Assembly: GCA_027062035.1 (NCBI GenBank)
Contig: JAMOUL010000271.1
Coordinates: 1 to 29,894 of the forward strand
DNA from: Candidatus Aminicenantota bacterium
GTDB lineage: Bacteria; Acidobacteriota; Aminicenantia; S016-38
Direction of reading: 5' to 3'
Length of the DNA stretch: 29,894 bases
The position numbers and the translations under genes are program-made. The notes beneath the pieces were generated by a model, which was not told the DNA's origin, did not search any database, and saw nothing but the letters and a program-made list of their open reading frames with translations. This document shows, in pieces, positions 14,951-22,322 of this stretch. How positions within the stretch are numbered: the first letter of the stretch is position 1; each line of letters opens with the position of its first letter.

Positions 14951-15317
14951 AGTTATAATTCTTCCCCTTTTGCTTATGGTTCTTCAGCTCAAGGTGGACC
15001 TTCTGGTGGAAAAGAAATATAAAAGGCCCGTCAGGGACATTTTTTATGTGACAATAGTTAAAAGAAATCTTCCAAGGGTTCAGAAGATCGTTACAGTGAC
15101 GCCCTCCGAAAAGCCCGATATTATCGAGTATTATGGAAATACAAAGGGTCAACGCGGGGTTGTGGCTGTTTTGAGCCTTAACGGTGAAGTTTACACGGTG
15201 AGGGAAGGAGAGGTGTTCGGCAACAGGTACAGGGTTATAAGCATTTTCCCTGACAGGGTCATTTTGCTGAATAAAAAGAGCGGTAAAAAAATAACAATTA
15301 AATTAAAGGAGGGCTAA
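14940..15317 (+). CDS. PilP/GspC-like periplasmic pilus protein
   Basis: This short (125-residue) protein has an N-terminal hydrophobic segment (~3-20) and no lipobox cysteine. Its beta-rich domain (~70-125) carries GVVAVLSLNGEVYTVREGEVFGNRYRVISIFPDRVILLN. The run of G-x-x-Y-x-V-x-x-G-x-x-x-G-x-x-x-V followed by I-x-x-D-x-V-x-L is the HR-domain pattern of GspC and the C-terminal domain of PilP, which bind the secretin N0 domain. Position directly before the secretin and after PilO supports this. Canonical PilP is a lipoprotein; this version appears anchored by a transmembrane helix like GspC. An AGGAGG near its end is the ribosome binding site for the secretin. Confidence 0.65.
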   Translation: MKLKVIILPLLLMVLQLKVDLLVEKKYKRPVRDIFYVTIVKRNLPRVQKIVTVTPSEKPDIIEYYGNTKGQRGVVAVLSLNGEVYTVREGEVFGNRYRVISIFPDRVILLNKKSGKKITIKLKEG

Positions 15318-17402
15318 ATGAAAAAGCTCTTTATTTTTGTGGTTATGATCTTTCTATTTTCTGCGTGCATGACAGTTTCACCCTATGCAAAGCAGGGTGA
15401 GTTGTATCTGATGAACGGGAAATTCGATGAAGCCGTTCAGGCTTACAAAAGAGCGCTTCAATCAGACCCCACTAACCCGCAATATAAAACAGGACTTTAC
15501 AGGGCAAAACTGGCAGCTTCCATCCATTACTGGATGAAGGGTGAGGAAGCCCTTGCCAAGGGAGATAAAAATACAGCATTAAAGTACTATAGAAGGGCTC
15601 TGGTTTACCAGCCCAGCAATGAAGCTGTTATAAGGAGAATAGAACAGATAAGTGGCAGGAAGGTTAAGGAGAGGAGGATCGCTACATACAGGGGTCCAAG
15701 GGCAAAGGTATCCCTTAATTTTACGAGGACGAAGTTAAAGACCATTTTCAAGGCCCTCGGGAAGTATGCCGGGGTGAACTTTATATTTGACGAGTCCTTC
15801 AGGAACATAAGCTATTCCATTTCCATGGAAAACGTTGATTTTGAAGATGCCCTCCGCCTTCTCTGTGCGTCCACTCAAAACTTCTATTACAAGATAGACG
15901 ATAAAAACTATTTAATAATCCCTGACACACCTAAAAAGAGGGAACAATATATAGCAAAGAAGGTCAAAATCTTCTATCTGAGATATACAAACGTTAAATC
16001 CCTGAGACTTGCCCTTGGTATGATTCTGGTCGGGAGAACAAGGACAATGCAGATATCCTACGATGAATTTTTAAATGCGGTGCTCGTAAAGGGTACAGAT
16101 GAGCAGATAGAATATGTGGAAAAACTTATAGATAGGCTTGACAGGCCAAAGGGAGAGGTTATTATTCAGGCCGAGATCCTTGAAGTTAACAGAAGCAGGC
16201 TTGCCCAGATGGGGCTGGATTTTAGCGATTACTCTGTTGGAGCTGCAGTTTCCATTCCATCCACTTCATCCGAAGAAGGGAGCTCTTCTGCAGCGAATGT
16301 TACACTTAACACCCTGAGGAATCTTACAGCAGATGATATAGCTCTGGTATTGCCTTCAGCCTATCTTAAATTTCTGGAGACCTCCACAGAATCCAGAATT
16401 ATGGCCAAGCCATTACTGAGGGGACTTGAGGGAGAAAAGGTTAGCCTTAAAATAGGTAACAGGGTGCCAATTCCACAAACCGTATTTTCACCCATAGCTG
16501 CCGGTGGAGTAAATGTTCAGCCCATAACTTCCTTCCAGTACCAGGATGTGGGAATTATCATGCAGATGGAACCAAGGATTAATAGTAAGGATGAAGTAAC
16601 TCTGAACATCAAGATAGAGGTGTCTTCCATTGCAGGCGAAGGATACAATCACCTTCCCATCCTGGGTAACAGGGAGGTGGAGATGTCGGTGAGGGTAAGG
16701 GGGGGAGAAACTGTTATCATTGCCGGTCTTCTGAGGAACGAGGAGAGCCAGACGGTGAAATCCCCACCCTTTTTCAGCAGAATTCCAGGTATAGGATGGT
16801 TGTTTTCCAATCTTTATAAGAGGAAGGAACAGACCGATGTGGTTATAGCCCTTACTCCATACATAGTGAATTACACCGAACCCACAGTAGAGGAACAGAG
16901 ACCCATTGTTTCTGCTGAAGGTAGAGGGCTTAAGCTTAAGGGAGGAGCCACTGAGGAAGCGCCTCCTGCAGAGCAGATGAGACCACCGGCACGAAGGCTC
17001 CAGCCTTCGGAGGGTTCCACCCTTAACATATTCCCCAGAAGAATATTTGCCAGAAAGGGTTCCACCTTTACTGTGGCTCTTTCCTATAGGGGAGAAGAGG
17101 TGGTCTCCGGTGAAATTGTTCTGGAATTTTCCCAGGGATTTGAAGCAATTGACGTTATACCGGGTGGTTTTCTTTCCTCTGCCTCCTTTATGAAAAGCAT
17201 TCAGGGGAATAGGGTACTTGTTGCCTTTACTCTGAAGGGAGGACAATCCCTGAGGGCAGGTCAGATTGCAAGTTTTAAGTTCAGGGTTAAAGGGGAACAG
17301 AGCGGGAATGTAAGCGTGGTATCCGCTGTCCTCAGAAATGCCAGCCAGCAGGAAATAGTGGTGAATTTACCCGGTCCTGTTACAGTGAATGTCACCAAAT
17401 GA
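15318..17402 (+). CDS. pilQ: Lipoprotein secretin with TPR N-terminus and cohesin-like C-terminus (PilQ/GspD family)
   Basis: The secretin forms the outer-membrane channel for the pilus or secreted substrate. The 694-residue protein starts with a lipoprotein signal (LFSAC, Cys17). It then has TPR-like repeats (~24-110: GKFDEAVQAYKRALQSDP and a second copy near 80-100), a secretin N0/STN-type domain (~130-205), an N1-type domain (~215-275) and the secretin core (~280-520), including VPIPQ, YQDVGIIMQMEPRI and ETVIIAGLLRNEESQ...PGIGWLF. A Pro/Glu linker (~540-565) leads to a cohesin-like beta domain (~568-692) with STFTVALSY, VSGEIVLEFSQGFEAIDVIPG and AGQIASFKFRVKG. The TPR part may replace a separate pilotin (PilF-like). 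AGGAGG sits five bases before the ATG. I see no dockerin partner here. Confidence 0.93.
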   Translation: MKKLFIFVVMIFLFSACMTVSPYAKQGELYLMNGKFDEAVQAYKRALQSDPTNPQYKTGLYRAKLAASIHYWMKGEEALAKGDKNTALKYYRRALVYQPSNEAVIRRIEQISGRKVKERRIATYRGPRAKVSLNFTRTKLKTIFKALGKYAGVNFIFDESFRNISYSISMENVDFEDALRLLCASTQNFYYKIDDKNYLIIPDTPKKREQYIAKKVKIFYLRYTNVKSLRLALGMILVGRTRTMQISYDEFLNAVLVKGTDEQIEYVEKLIDRLDRPKGEVIIQAEILEVNRSRLAQMGLDFSDYSVGAAVSIPSTSSEEGSSSAANVTLNTLRNLTADDIALVLPSAYLKFLETSTESRIMAKPLLRGLEGEKVSLKIGNRVPIPQTVFSPIAAGGVNVQPITSFQYQDVGIIMQMEPRINSKDEVTLNIKIEVSSIAGEGYNHLPILGNREVEMSVRVRGGETVIIAGLLRNEESQTVKSPPFFSRIPGIGWLFSNLYKRKEQTDVVIALTPYIVNYTEPTVEEQRPIVSAEGRGLKLKGGATEEAPPAEQMRPPARRLQPSEGSTLNIFPRRIFARKGSTFTVALSYRGEEVVSGEIVLEFSQGFEAIDVIPGGFLSSASFMKSIQGNRVLVAFTLKGGQSLRAGQIASFKFRVKGEQSGNVSVVSAVLRNASQQEIVVNLPGPVTVNVTK

Positions 17403-18139
17403 AAGAAGTATGGGGTAAGGTAGAAGAAAATAGGGAAATTGCGCCGGGATACTTTGCTCTAAAACTTGAGGGAGATTTCCCTCCCTCTAAACCCGGGCAA
17501 TTTGCGATGCTTTCCCCTGCTTCTGCACTGGATCCCTTCCTGAGAAGACCCTTTGGCATAGCCGGTCAGGGCCCGGGGTGGATCAGGTTCATCTATAAGG
17601 TGGTTGGAAGGGGTACAGCCCTTCTTTCCCGCCTTAAACCCGGAGAAAGTATATCCCTGATATCTCCCCTTGGTAAAGGTTTTTCGCAGGTAGAGGGTAC
17701 CTCCCTCCTTGTGGCAGGGGGAACAGGTATAGCCCCCATATTGTATCTCGCAAGCGTTCTTGAAAGGTTTGTTCTCCTTTACGGGGCGAAGAACTCGGAG
17801 GAACTTCTTGTTGAAGAGGTTAAAAGAACCATTGGAGAGAAACACCGCATTGTGTATGTTACAGAGGATGGGAGCTTTGGTGAAAGGGGACTTCTAACGG
17901 AACATATACCGGAGGGAAATTTTTCCATTGCCTTTGTTGCCGGGCCATATCCCATGATGAAAGAATTTGCAGGAAACTACAGGGGAAGGGCCCAATTTTC
18001 CTTTGAAGCCAGAATGGGATGCGGATTTGGAGCGTGCTATAGCTGTGTGGTAAAGGTTAAAAAGGGAGGGGAGGAGAAATACGTGAGATCATGCGTGGAA
18101 GGACCGGTTTTTGATGGAGAGGAGGTGGTATGGATCTGA
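17399..18139 (+). CDS. pyrK: Dihydroorotate dehydrogenase electron-transfer subunit PyrK
   Basis: PyrK passes electrons from dihydroorotate oxidation in PyrD to NAD. The 246-residue sequence shows the FAD-binding RRPFGIAG (49-56), the NAD/FAD-binding GGTGIAP (107-113) and GPYPMM near 182. A 2Fe-2S ligand set of four cysteines occupies C208-x4-C213-x2-C216-x15-C232. This pairing makes the downstream enzyme a class 1B heterotetramer. The ATG overlaps the secretin stop (ATGA), so the pilus and pyrimidine genes are on one transcript by layout. Its 3' end overlaps pyrD by ten bases. Confidence 0.95.
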   Translation: MKEVWGKVEENREIAPGYFALKLEGDFPPSKPGQFAMLSPASALDPFLRRPFGIAGQGPGWIRFIYKVVGRGTALLSRLKPGESISLISPLGKGFSQVEGTSLLVAGGTGIAPILYLASVLERFVLLYGAKNSEELLVEEVKRTIGEKHRIVYVTEDGSFGERGLLTEHIPEGNFSIAFVAGPYPMMKEFAGNYRGRAQFSFEARMGCGFGACYSCVVKVKKGGEEKYVRSCVEGPVFDGEEVVWI

Positions 18140-19041
18140 GCGTTAATGTGGGCGGACTGAGACTTAAAAACCCCTTGATTCTCGCATCGGGTACAGCCGG
18201 GTACGGGGTGGAATTGCTTCCCTTTATGGACCTGAACAGGCTCGGAGGAATCGTTGTAAAGGGATTATATCCATATCCCCGGGAGGGGAATCCTCCTCCC
18301 AGGGTCTGGGAAACCCCATGTGGTCTTCTGAATGCCATAGGTCTTCAGGGGATAGGTATGGAAAAATTTGCCCGGGAAATTCTTCCCGGACTTTCTAAAT
18401 TAGACACGGCCATATTTATCAATGCGTGTGGTGAGGAAGATGAAGAGTATGTGGAGGTAGTAAAATACTTTTCGTCCTTCGATGGGGTGGCAGGAATAGA
18501 GCTTAATCTATCCTGTCCCAATGTGAGAGAGGGAGGAAATTGCCCTGCCCTCTGGCCGGAGTGGAGTTATAGAATAGTGAAGGCCTCCAGGGAAGTAACG
18601 GATAAACCTATTATTGCAAAACTTTCTCCCAACACCGGTTCTCTGGTAGAAGTGGCATCTGCCTGTAAGGAGGCAGGGGCCGATGCAGTTTCACTTGTCA
18701 ATACCTATCTTGGGATGGCCGTTGACTTCAGAACAAGGAGATCAAGGCTTTCAACCTTGTTTGCAGGACTTTCAGGTCCTGCCATAAAACCCCTTGCATT
18801 GCGTGCGGTTTATATGGTGGCTTCATCCGTGGATATAGATGTGATTGGAATAGGAGGTATAACCCGGGGGGAAGACCTGCTGGAGTTTCTTCTTGTGGGT
18901 GCCAGGGCAGTTCAAATTGGTTCCATAACACTGAGGGAACCATCAGCCGGTATAAGAATTCTTGAAGAAGCTGTACAGCTTTTGAAGGAAGAAGGATATA
19001 ATAGTTTTAAGGAAATCATTGGGAGGTTTGAAATTGTATAG
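18130..19041 (+). CDS. pyrD: Dihydroorotate dehydrogenase, class 1B catalytic subunit
   Basis: PyrD oxidises dihydroorotate to orotate with FMN. The 303-residue protein has ASGTAGYG near the N-terminus, NAIGLQG near 68-74, ELNLSCPNV around 124-132 with the catalytic Cys, AKLSPN, SLVNTYLGMAVD and GLSGPAIKPLALR. It ends with GIGGITRGEDLLEFLLVGARAVQIGS, the FMN-phosphate site. All family hallmarks are present. PyrK upstream provides the 2Fe-2S/FAD partner. The last eight bases overlap pyrF. Confidence 0.97.
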   Translation: MDLSVNVGGLRLKNPLILASGTAGYGVELLPFMDLNRLGGIVVKGLYPYPREGNPPPRVWETPCGLLNAIGLQGIGMEKFAREILPGLSKLDTAIFINACGEEDEEYVEVVKYFSSFDGVAGIELNLSCPNVREGGNCPALWPEWSYRIVKASREVTDKPIIAKLSPNTGSLVEVASACKEAGADAVSLVNTYLGMAVDFRTRRSRLSTLFAGLSGPAIKPLALRAVYMVASSVDIDVIGIGGITRGEDLLEFLLVGARAVQIGSITLREPSAGIRILEEAVQLLKEEGYNSFKEIIGRFEIV

Positions 19042-19720
19042 AAGAGTTATCATTGCACTTGACGTGGATAGCCTTGAGGATGCGGAAAGATTTATCTTTC
19101 CAGAAGCCCTTGTTTATAAAGTTGGCTGGCGGTTGTTTGCTAATGAGGGTTTCAGGGTCTTTGACTTTATGGACAAAAGAGGCAAGAAAATATTTCTTGA
19201 CCTCAAGCTTGGGGATATTCCCTCCACAGTTGAAGCGGCTCTAAGAAAAATTTTCAGTTTTAAACCATATATGACCACAATCCACGCAATTTCAGGAATG
19301 GAAACGATAAGAAGAGCAAAAAATCTTCGTGACGAATTAAGCAAGGATACCATAATACTGGGTGTTACCCTTCTTACAAGTCTTTCCGATAGTGAGGTAA
19401 GGGAAATGGGATTTACCGGAGGTATTGAAGACGGAGTAAAGAGGCTTGCCCATATACTGGAAAAATCAGGAGCTGATGGGATTGTCTGTTCTCCAAAGGA
19501 ACTCCTTCTACTTGAGGAGTCAAAGCTACTCAAGGTGGTTCCTGGCATAAGGCTTACTGCCCCGAAGGATGATCAGAAGAGGGTTGCAACACCTTACGAG
19601 GCATTTCAGAGTGGTGCAGATTTTATCGTGGTTGGCAGGGAAATACTGACAGCAGCAGACCCCAGAAGGAGATTTTTTGAAATTCTTCAGGACGCCGGGT
19701 TCCTGGATTTCGCCGGATAA
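19034..19720 (+). CDS. pyrF: Orotidine 5'-phosphate decarboxylase
   Basis: PyrF makes UMP from OMP. The 228-residue protein starts YRRVIIALDVDS. It has the catalytic FLDLKLGDIPSTV (D-x-K-x-x-D) near 55-67, VTLLTSLSD near 114, PGIRL near 172 and DFIVVGREILTAADP near the C-terminus. I chose the TTG at 19034 because GGGAGG lies seven bases before it and the family normally starts a few residues before the ALDVD strand. TTG codons at 19019 and 19028 are alternatives with worse spacing. No pyrE is in the window. The UbiA gene begins one base after the stop. Confidence 0.96.
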   Translation: MYRRVIIALDVDSLEDAERFIFPEALVYKVGWRLFANEGFRVFDFMDKRGKKIFLDLKLGDIPSTVEAALRKIFSFKPYMTTIHAISGMETIRRAKNLRDELSKDTIILGVTLLTSLSDSEVREMGFTGGIEDGVKRLAHILEKSGADGIVCSPKELLLLEESKLLKVVPGIRLTAPKDDQKRVATPYEAFQSGADFIVVGREILTAADPRRRFFEILQDAGFLDFAG

Positions 19721-19721
19721 A

Positions 19722-20600
19722 ATGAAAAGAACGCTTCTTTTGATAAAGGAGATGAGACCCCACCAGTGGGTCAAGAATCTCTTCGTGTTTGCTCCTGCGC
19801 TATTTTCGAAGGAGATATTCAATCCCCGGGTGCTCATAGAGTCCATTGTAGCCTTTGTTCTTTTTTCCCTTATTTCCTCTTCTGTGTATATAATAAACGA
19901 CTATTTTGACAGGGAGGCTGATAAGGAACACCCTGTAAAGAAAAATAGACCAATCGCCTCAGGTGCGCTTCCTGCAGTGCCCGCACTTATCTTTGCCATT
20001 GTGCTTGCAACAGGAGTTCTTTCCATTGCGCTTTTCTGGAGGAGGGGCACATTCTTTGTTCTTCTGGTATACTTCGTGCTTAACATCCTCTATTCCTTTT
20101 ACCTTAAGCGGCTTCCGATTCTGGATGTGTTCTTTGTGGCCATAGGATTTGACCTGAGGGAGGCAGCTGGAGGACTTGCTTCGGATATCTATCTTTCTCC
20201 CTGGATGCTGGTGGTAACCTTCCTGCTTGCCCTGTTCCTTGCATCTATAAAGAGGAGACAGGAACTGTGGAAGCTGAAGGAAAATGCGGAAGTTCACAGG
20301 GAAATACTTAAAGAATATAATCTCTCATTCCTCGATCAATTTATATCCATAATTGCCTCATCCACCATAATTGCCTATGTGCTTTACACCCTTTCTCCGG
20401 AAATAAAGACAAAATTCAGCACAAACCTCTACCTTACCACCCCCTTTGTTCTTTATGGATTGCTCCGTTACCTTTACCTGGTACATATGAGGGGGCTGGG
20501 TGACGATCCCATAGAGATTATTCTGTACGACACTCCCTTTAAATTGAATCTTCTTATGTGGGGGCTGTTCGTTCTGGTTATAATATATTTTGGATGGTAA
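19722..20600 (+). CDS. UbiA-family prenyltransferase, similar to decaprenyl-phosphate phosphoribosyltransferase
   Basis: This 292-residue integral membrane protein has about eight hydrophobic segments. It contains N59-D-x-x-D63-x-x-x-D67 (NDYFDREAD) followed by KNRPIASG, the first aspartate-rich motif of UbiA enzymes. The N-terminal RPHQWVKNLFVFAPALFS and the later LREAAGGLASD and SPWMLV are typical of the branch that transfers phosphoribose from PRPP to polyprenyl phosphate (DPPR synthase), rather than quinone or heme prenylation. The neighbours pyrF, ispA and dxs fit a PRPP and polyprenyl context. The start at 19722 follows a GGAT site; an in-frame ATG at 19677 lies inside pyrF. Substrate assignment is inference. 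Confidence 0.82.
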   Translation: MKRTLLLIKEMRPHQWVKNLFVFAPALFSKEIFNPRVLIESIVAFVLFSLISSSVYIINDYFDREADKEHPVKKNRPIASGALPAVPALIFAIVLATGVLSIALFWRRGTFFVLLVYFVLNILYSFYLKRLPILDVFFVAIGFDLREAAGGLASDIYLSPWMLVVTFLLALFLASIKRRQELWKLKENAEVHREILKEYNLSFLDQFISIIASSTIIAYVLYTLSPEIKTKFSTNLYLTTPFVLYGLLRYLYLVHMRGLGDDPIEIILYDTPFKLNLLMWGLFVLVIIYFGW

Positions 20601-21313
20601 AGGAATTAACTTCTTTAATTTATTCCCAATCAAAGGAAGATCATCTAAAGGCTCTGTCTTCACCGGAGTTTTCCGCTGAACACGCGATGGTTCTTCTGAG
20701 AAACAGAAACCTGCATCCACAGGTTATAGAGGAAATCGCTTCCATAAAAAAAATAGTGGATAAGGGCAGAATTAAGTTTATGATAGTTGTTCATCCCAGA
20801 ACCCCCATTCATCTTGCAATGGATTTTGTTCCATTTTTGCTCCCCATGGAGCTGCTGGAGGTTTTGAGGAACCCATCGGCTAAACCCGGGGTAAAGAAAA
20901 GAGCCGAAATGTTGCTTCTGGAGAACATGGGCAAATATCCCCTTGGGTTGAGAATAACGATGGCAAGATTGGCCCCTCCCAGAGCCCATCGACTTTTCGT
21001 GAGGGAAAGGCACGAGGAGGTTCTGAAGGCCTTTGCAAAGAATCCTTACCTCAAGGAAGAAGTCGTGCTGTATCTCCTTGAGAGGGATGACCTGCCACCA
21101 TCGTTCCTTGAATATCTGTATAAATCCACAAAATGGGGGCTTTCAGGAAGGGTTAAACTGAAAATTGCCCTTTCTCCCTCATCGCCCATTCCACTTGTAC
21201 TCAGAATTTTGAGCGAGCTCGGGGTAAATGAGCTCAGGGAAATAGAAAGGGATTCCACCCAGCCCGAAATAATTTTAAGAAGGGTGAGATTGTTACTTGG
21301 AAAGGAGGAATAA
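20594..21313 (+). CDS. Helical-repeat protein of unknown function
   Basis: I do not recognise this 239-residue protein by name. It is soluble and all-helical in appearance. Units of about 35 residues recur in which an N-P or S-P turn is followed by a hydrophobic helix, for example NRNLHPQVIEEIA, HPRTPIHLAMDFV, NPYLKEEVVLYLL and SPSSPIPLVLRILSEL. This resembles HEAT-like or leucine-rich-variant repeats used for protein binding. There are no catalytic motifs, signal peptide or membrane segments. The ATG overlaps the UbiA stop by seven bases; a longer frame from 20558 would sit deeper inside UbiA. It ends with AGGAGG leading into xseB. It may be a scaffold, but nothing in the sequence says for which process. 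Confidence 0.8.
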   Translation: MVKELTSLIYSQSKEDHLKALSSPEFSAEHAMVLLRNRNLHPQVIEEIASIKKIVDKGRIKFMIVVHPRTPIHLAMDFVPFLLPMELLEVLRNPSAKPGVKKRAEMLLLENMGKYPLGLRITMARLAPPRAHRLFVRERHEEVLKAFAKNPYLKEEVVLYLLERDDLPPSFLEYLYKSTKWGLSGRVKLKIALSPSSPIPLVLRILSELGVNELREIERDSTQPEIILRRVRLLLGKEE

Positions 21314-21550
21314 ATGGAAAAATTTACCTTTGAAGAAGGGTTAAAACGCCTGGAAGATATAGTTGAAAAACTGGAAGAGGGTAATGTACCACTGGAAGAT
21401 GCCATAAAACTGTACGAGGAGGGAATGAAGCTGGCAAAATCCCTGAAGGAAAAGCTTGATGAGATAGAGATGAAGGTGGAGAAGTTGATGGAGACAGAAA
21501 AGGGATTCAAAACGGAGGAGTTTAAGCACAGGACAGAAGATGAAGGTTGA
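21314..21550 (+). CDS. xseB: Exodeoxyribonuclease VII small subunit
   Basis: At 78 residues this is the small subunit of exonuclease VII, which degrades ssDNA in both directions together with XseA. The sequence FEEGLKRLEDIVEKLEEGNVPLEDAIKLYEEGMKLAK is the full family signature. A charged helix follows. XseA is not in the window. AGGAGG precedes the ATG by five bases. The xseB-ispA-dxs-tlyA-nadK order is common in several phyla. It overlaps ispA by 11 bases. Confidence 0.95.
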   Translation: MEKFTFEEGLKRLEDIVEKLEEGNVPLEDAIKLYEEGMKLAKSLKEKLDEIEMKVEKLMETEKGFKTEEFKHRTEDEG

Positions 21551-22322
21551 AGAGGAAATAGGGCGGTTTCTCAGGAAATTTGAAGAATACCTTCAGGAGA
21601 GCATAAAGGACCCCTATCTTCTTTATCCACTTCTCCCGGCCGGCAAGAGAATAAGACCCCTTCTCCTCTTCTCAGCTTCCTATCCTGTGATGAAGGAAGA
21701 TGTAATGACGCTTGCCCTTGCAGTGGAGCTCATACATTCCTCCTCTCTGGTTCATGATGATCTGCCCTTTGTGGATAATTCTCCGTTGAGGAGAGGAAAG
21801 CCTTCCACCCATATAAAGTACACACCGGGAATAGCAGTCATGGTGGGAGATGCTCTTATGTCAGAGGCGTTTTTCATAGCCTCCAGAGTTGGAGCAGAGG
21901 CAGTAGCTGTTCTGGCGGATGCCGCTGGTATGAACGGAATAGCAGGAGGACAGATCCTGGATCTTAAAGGGGCAACAACCCTGGAGGAAATAGAAACGCT
22001 GCATTACAGGAAGACTGTGAAATTAATGGAAGCTTCCTTTATTCTGGGACTTATGGTTTCCGAAAAGAGAAATTTGATGGATAGAGGGAGGGAATTATCA
22101 AGGAGCATCGGTTTTCTATTTCAGGTGGTGGATGATATTCTGGACGAGGCAACCTGTGGAGATGAGCCAAACATCGTAAAGGTCATTGGCAGGGAAAAGG
22201 CTTTAAAAGTTGCTGAAATGCATTATAATAGAGCTGTTGAGCTATCAGAGGAATTTGAAGGGAGGGAAATTATAAAGTGGCTGATAAAAAGCACCATGGA
22301 GAGAGTATCCTCGAGAGGATAA
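21540..22322 (+). CDS. ispA: Polyprenyl (farnesyl/geranylgeranyl) diphosphate synthase
   Basis: The enzyme condenses isopentenyl diphosphate with allylic diphosphates. The 260-residue protein has LPAGKRIRPLL near 32-42, the first aspartate-rich motif HDDLPFVDNSPLRRGKPS near 72-89, GDALMSEAF, AGGQILDL, LHYRKT near 156 and the second motif FQVVDDILDEA near 198-208. It is ~35 residues shorter than typical IspA. Immediately after the second motif the family has a loop with G-K-x-x-x-x-D and K-x-T-Y; here only CGDEPN joins directly to a helix beginning IVKVIGREKA. Chain length cannot be predicted with confidence. dxs starts 46 bases before its stop. Confidence 0.9.
   Translation: MKVEEEIGRFLRKFEEYLQESIKDPYLLYPLLPAGKRIRPLLLFSASYPVMKEDVMTLALAVELIHSSSLVHDDLPFVDNSPLRRGKPSTHIKYTPGIAVMVGDALMSEAFFIASRVGAEAVAVLADAAGMNGIAGGQILDLKGATTLEEIETLHYRKTVKLMEASFILGLMVSEKRNLMDRGRELSRSIGFLFQVVDDILDEATCGDEPNIVKVIGREKALKVAEMHYNRAVELSEEFEGREIIKWLIKSTMERVSSRG

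Noticed and set aside
16488..17246. A 252-codon minus-strand frame inside the secretin gene
   Set aside because: Low-complexity antisense sequence with no start signal or motifs; the plus-strand secretin explains the region.
22277..22322. The 46-base ispA/dxs overlap as a frameshift error
   Set aside because: Both proteins end and begin at plausible points, a GGAGGG precedes the GTG, and no later in-frame start keeps the conserved Dxs N-terminus.
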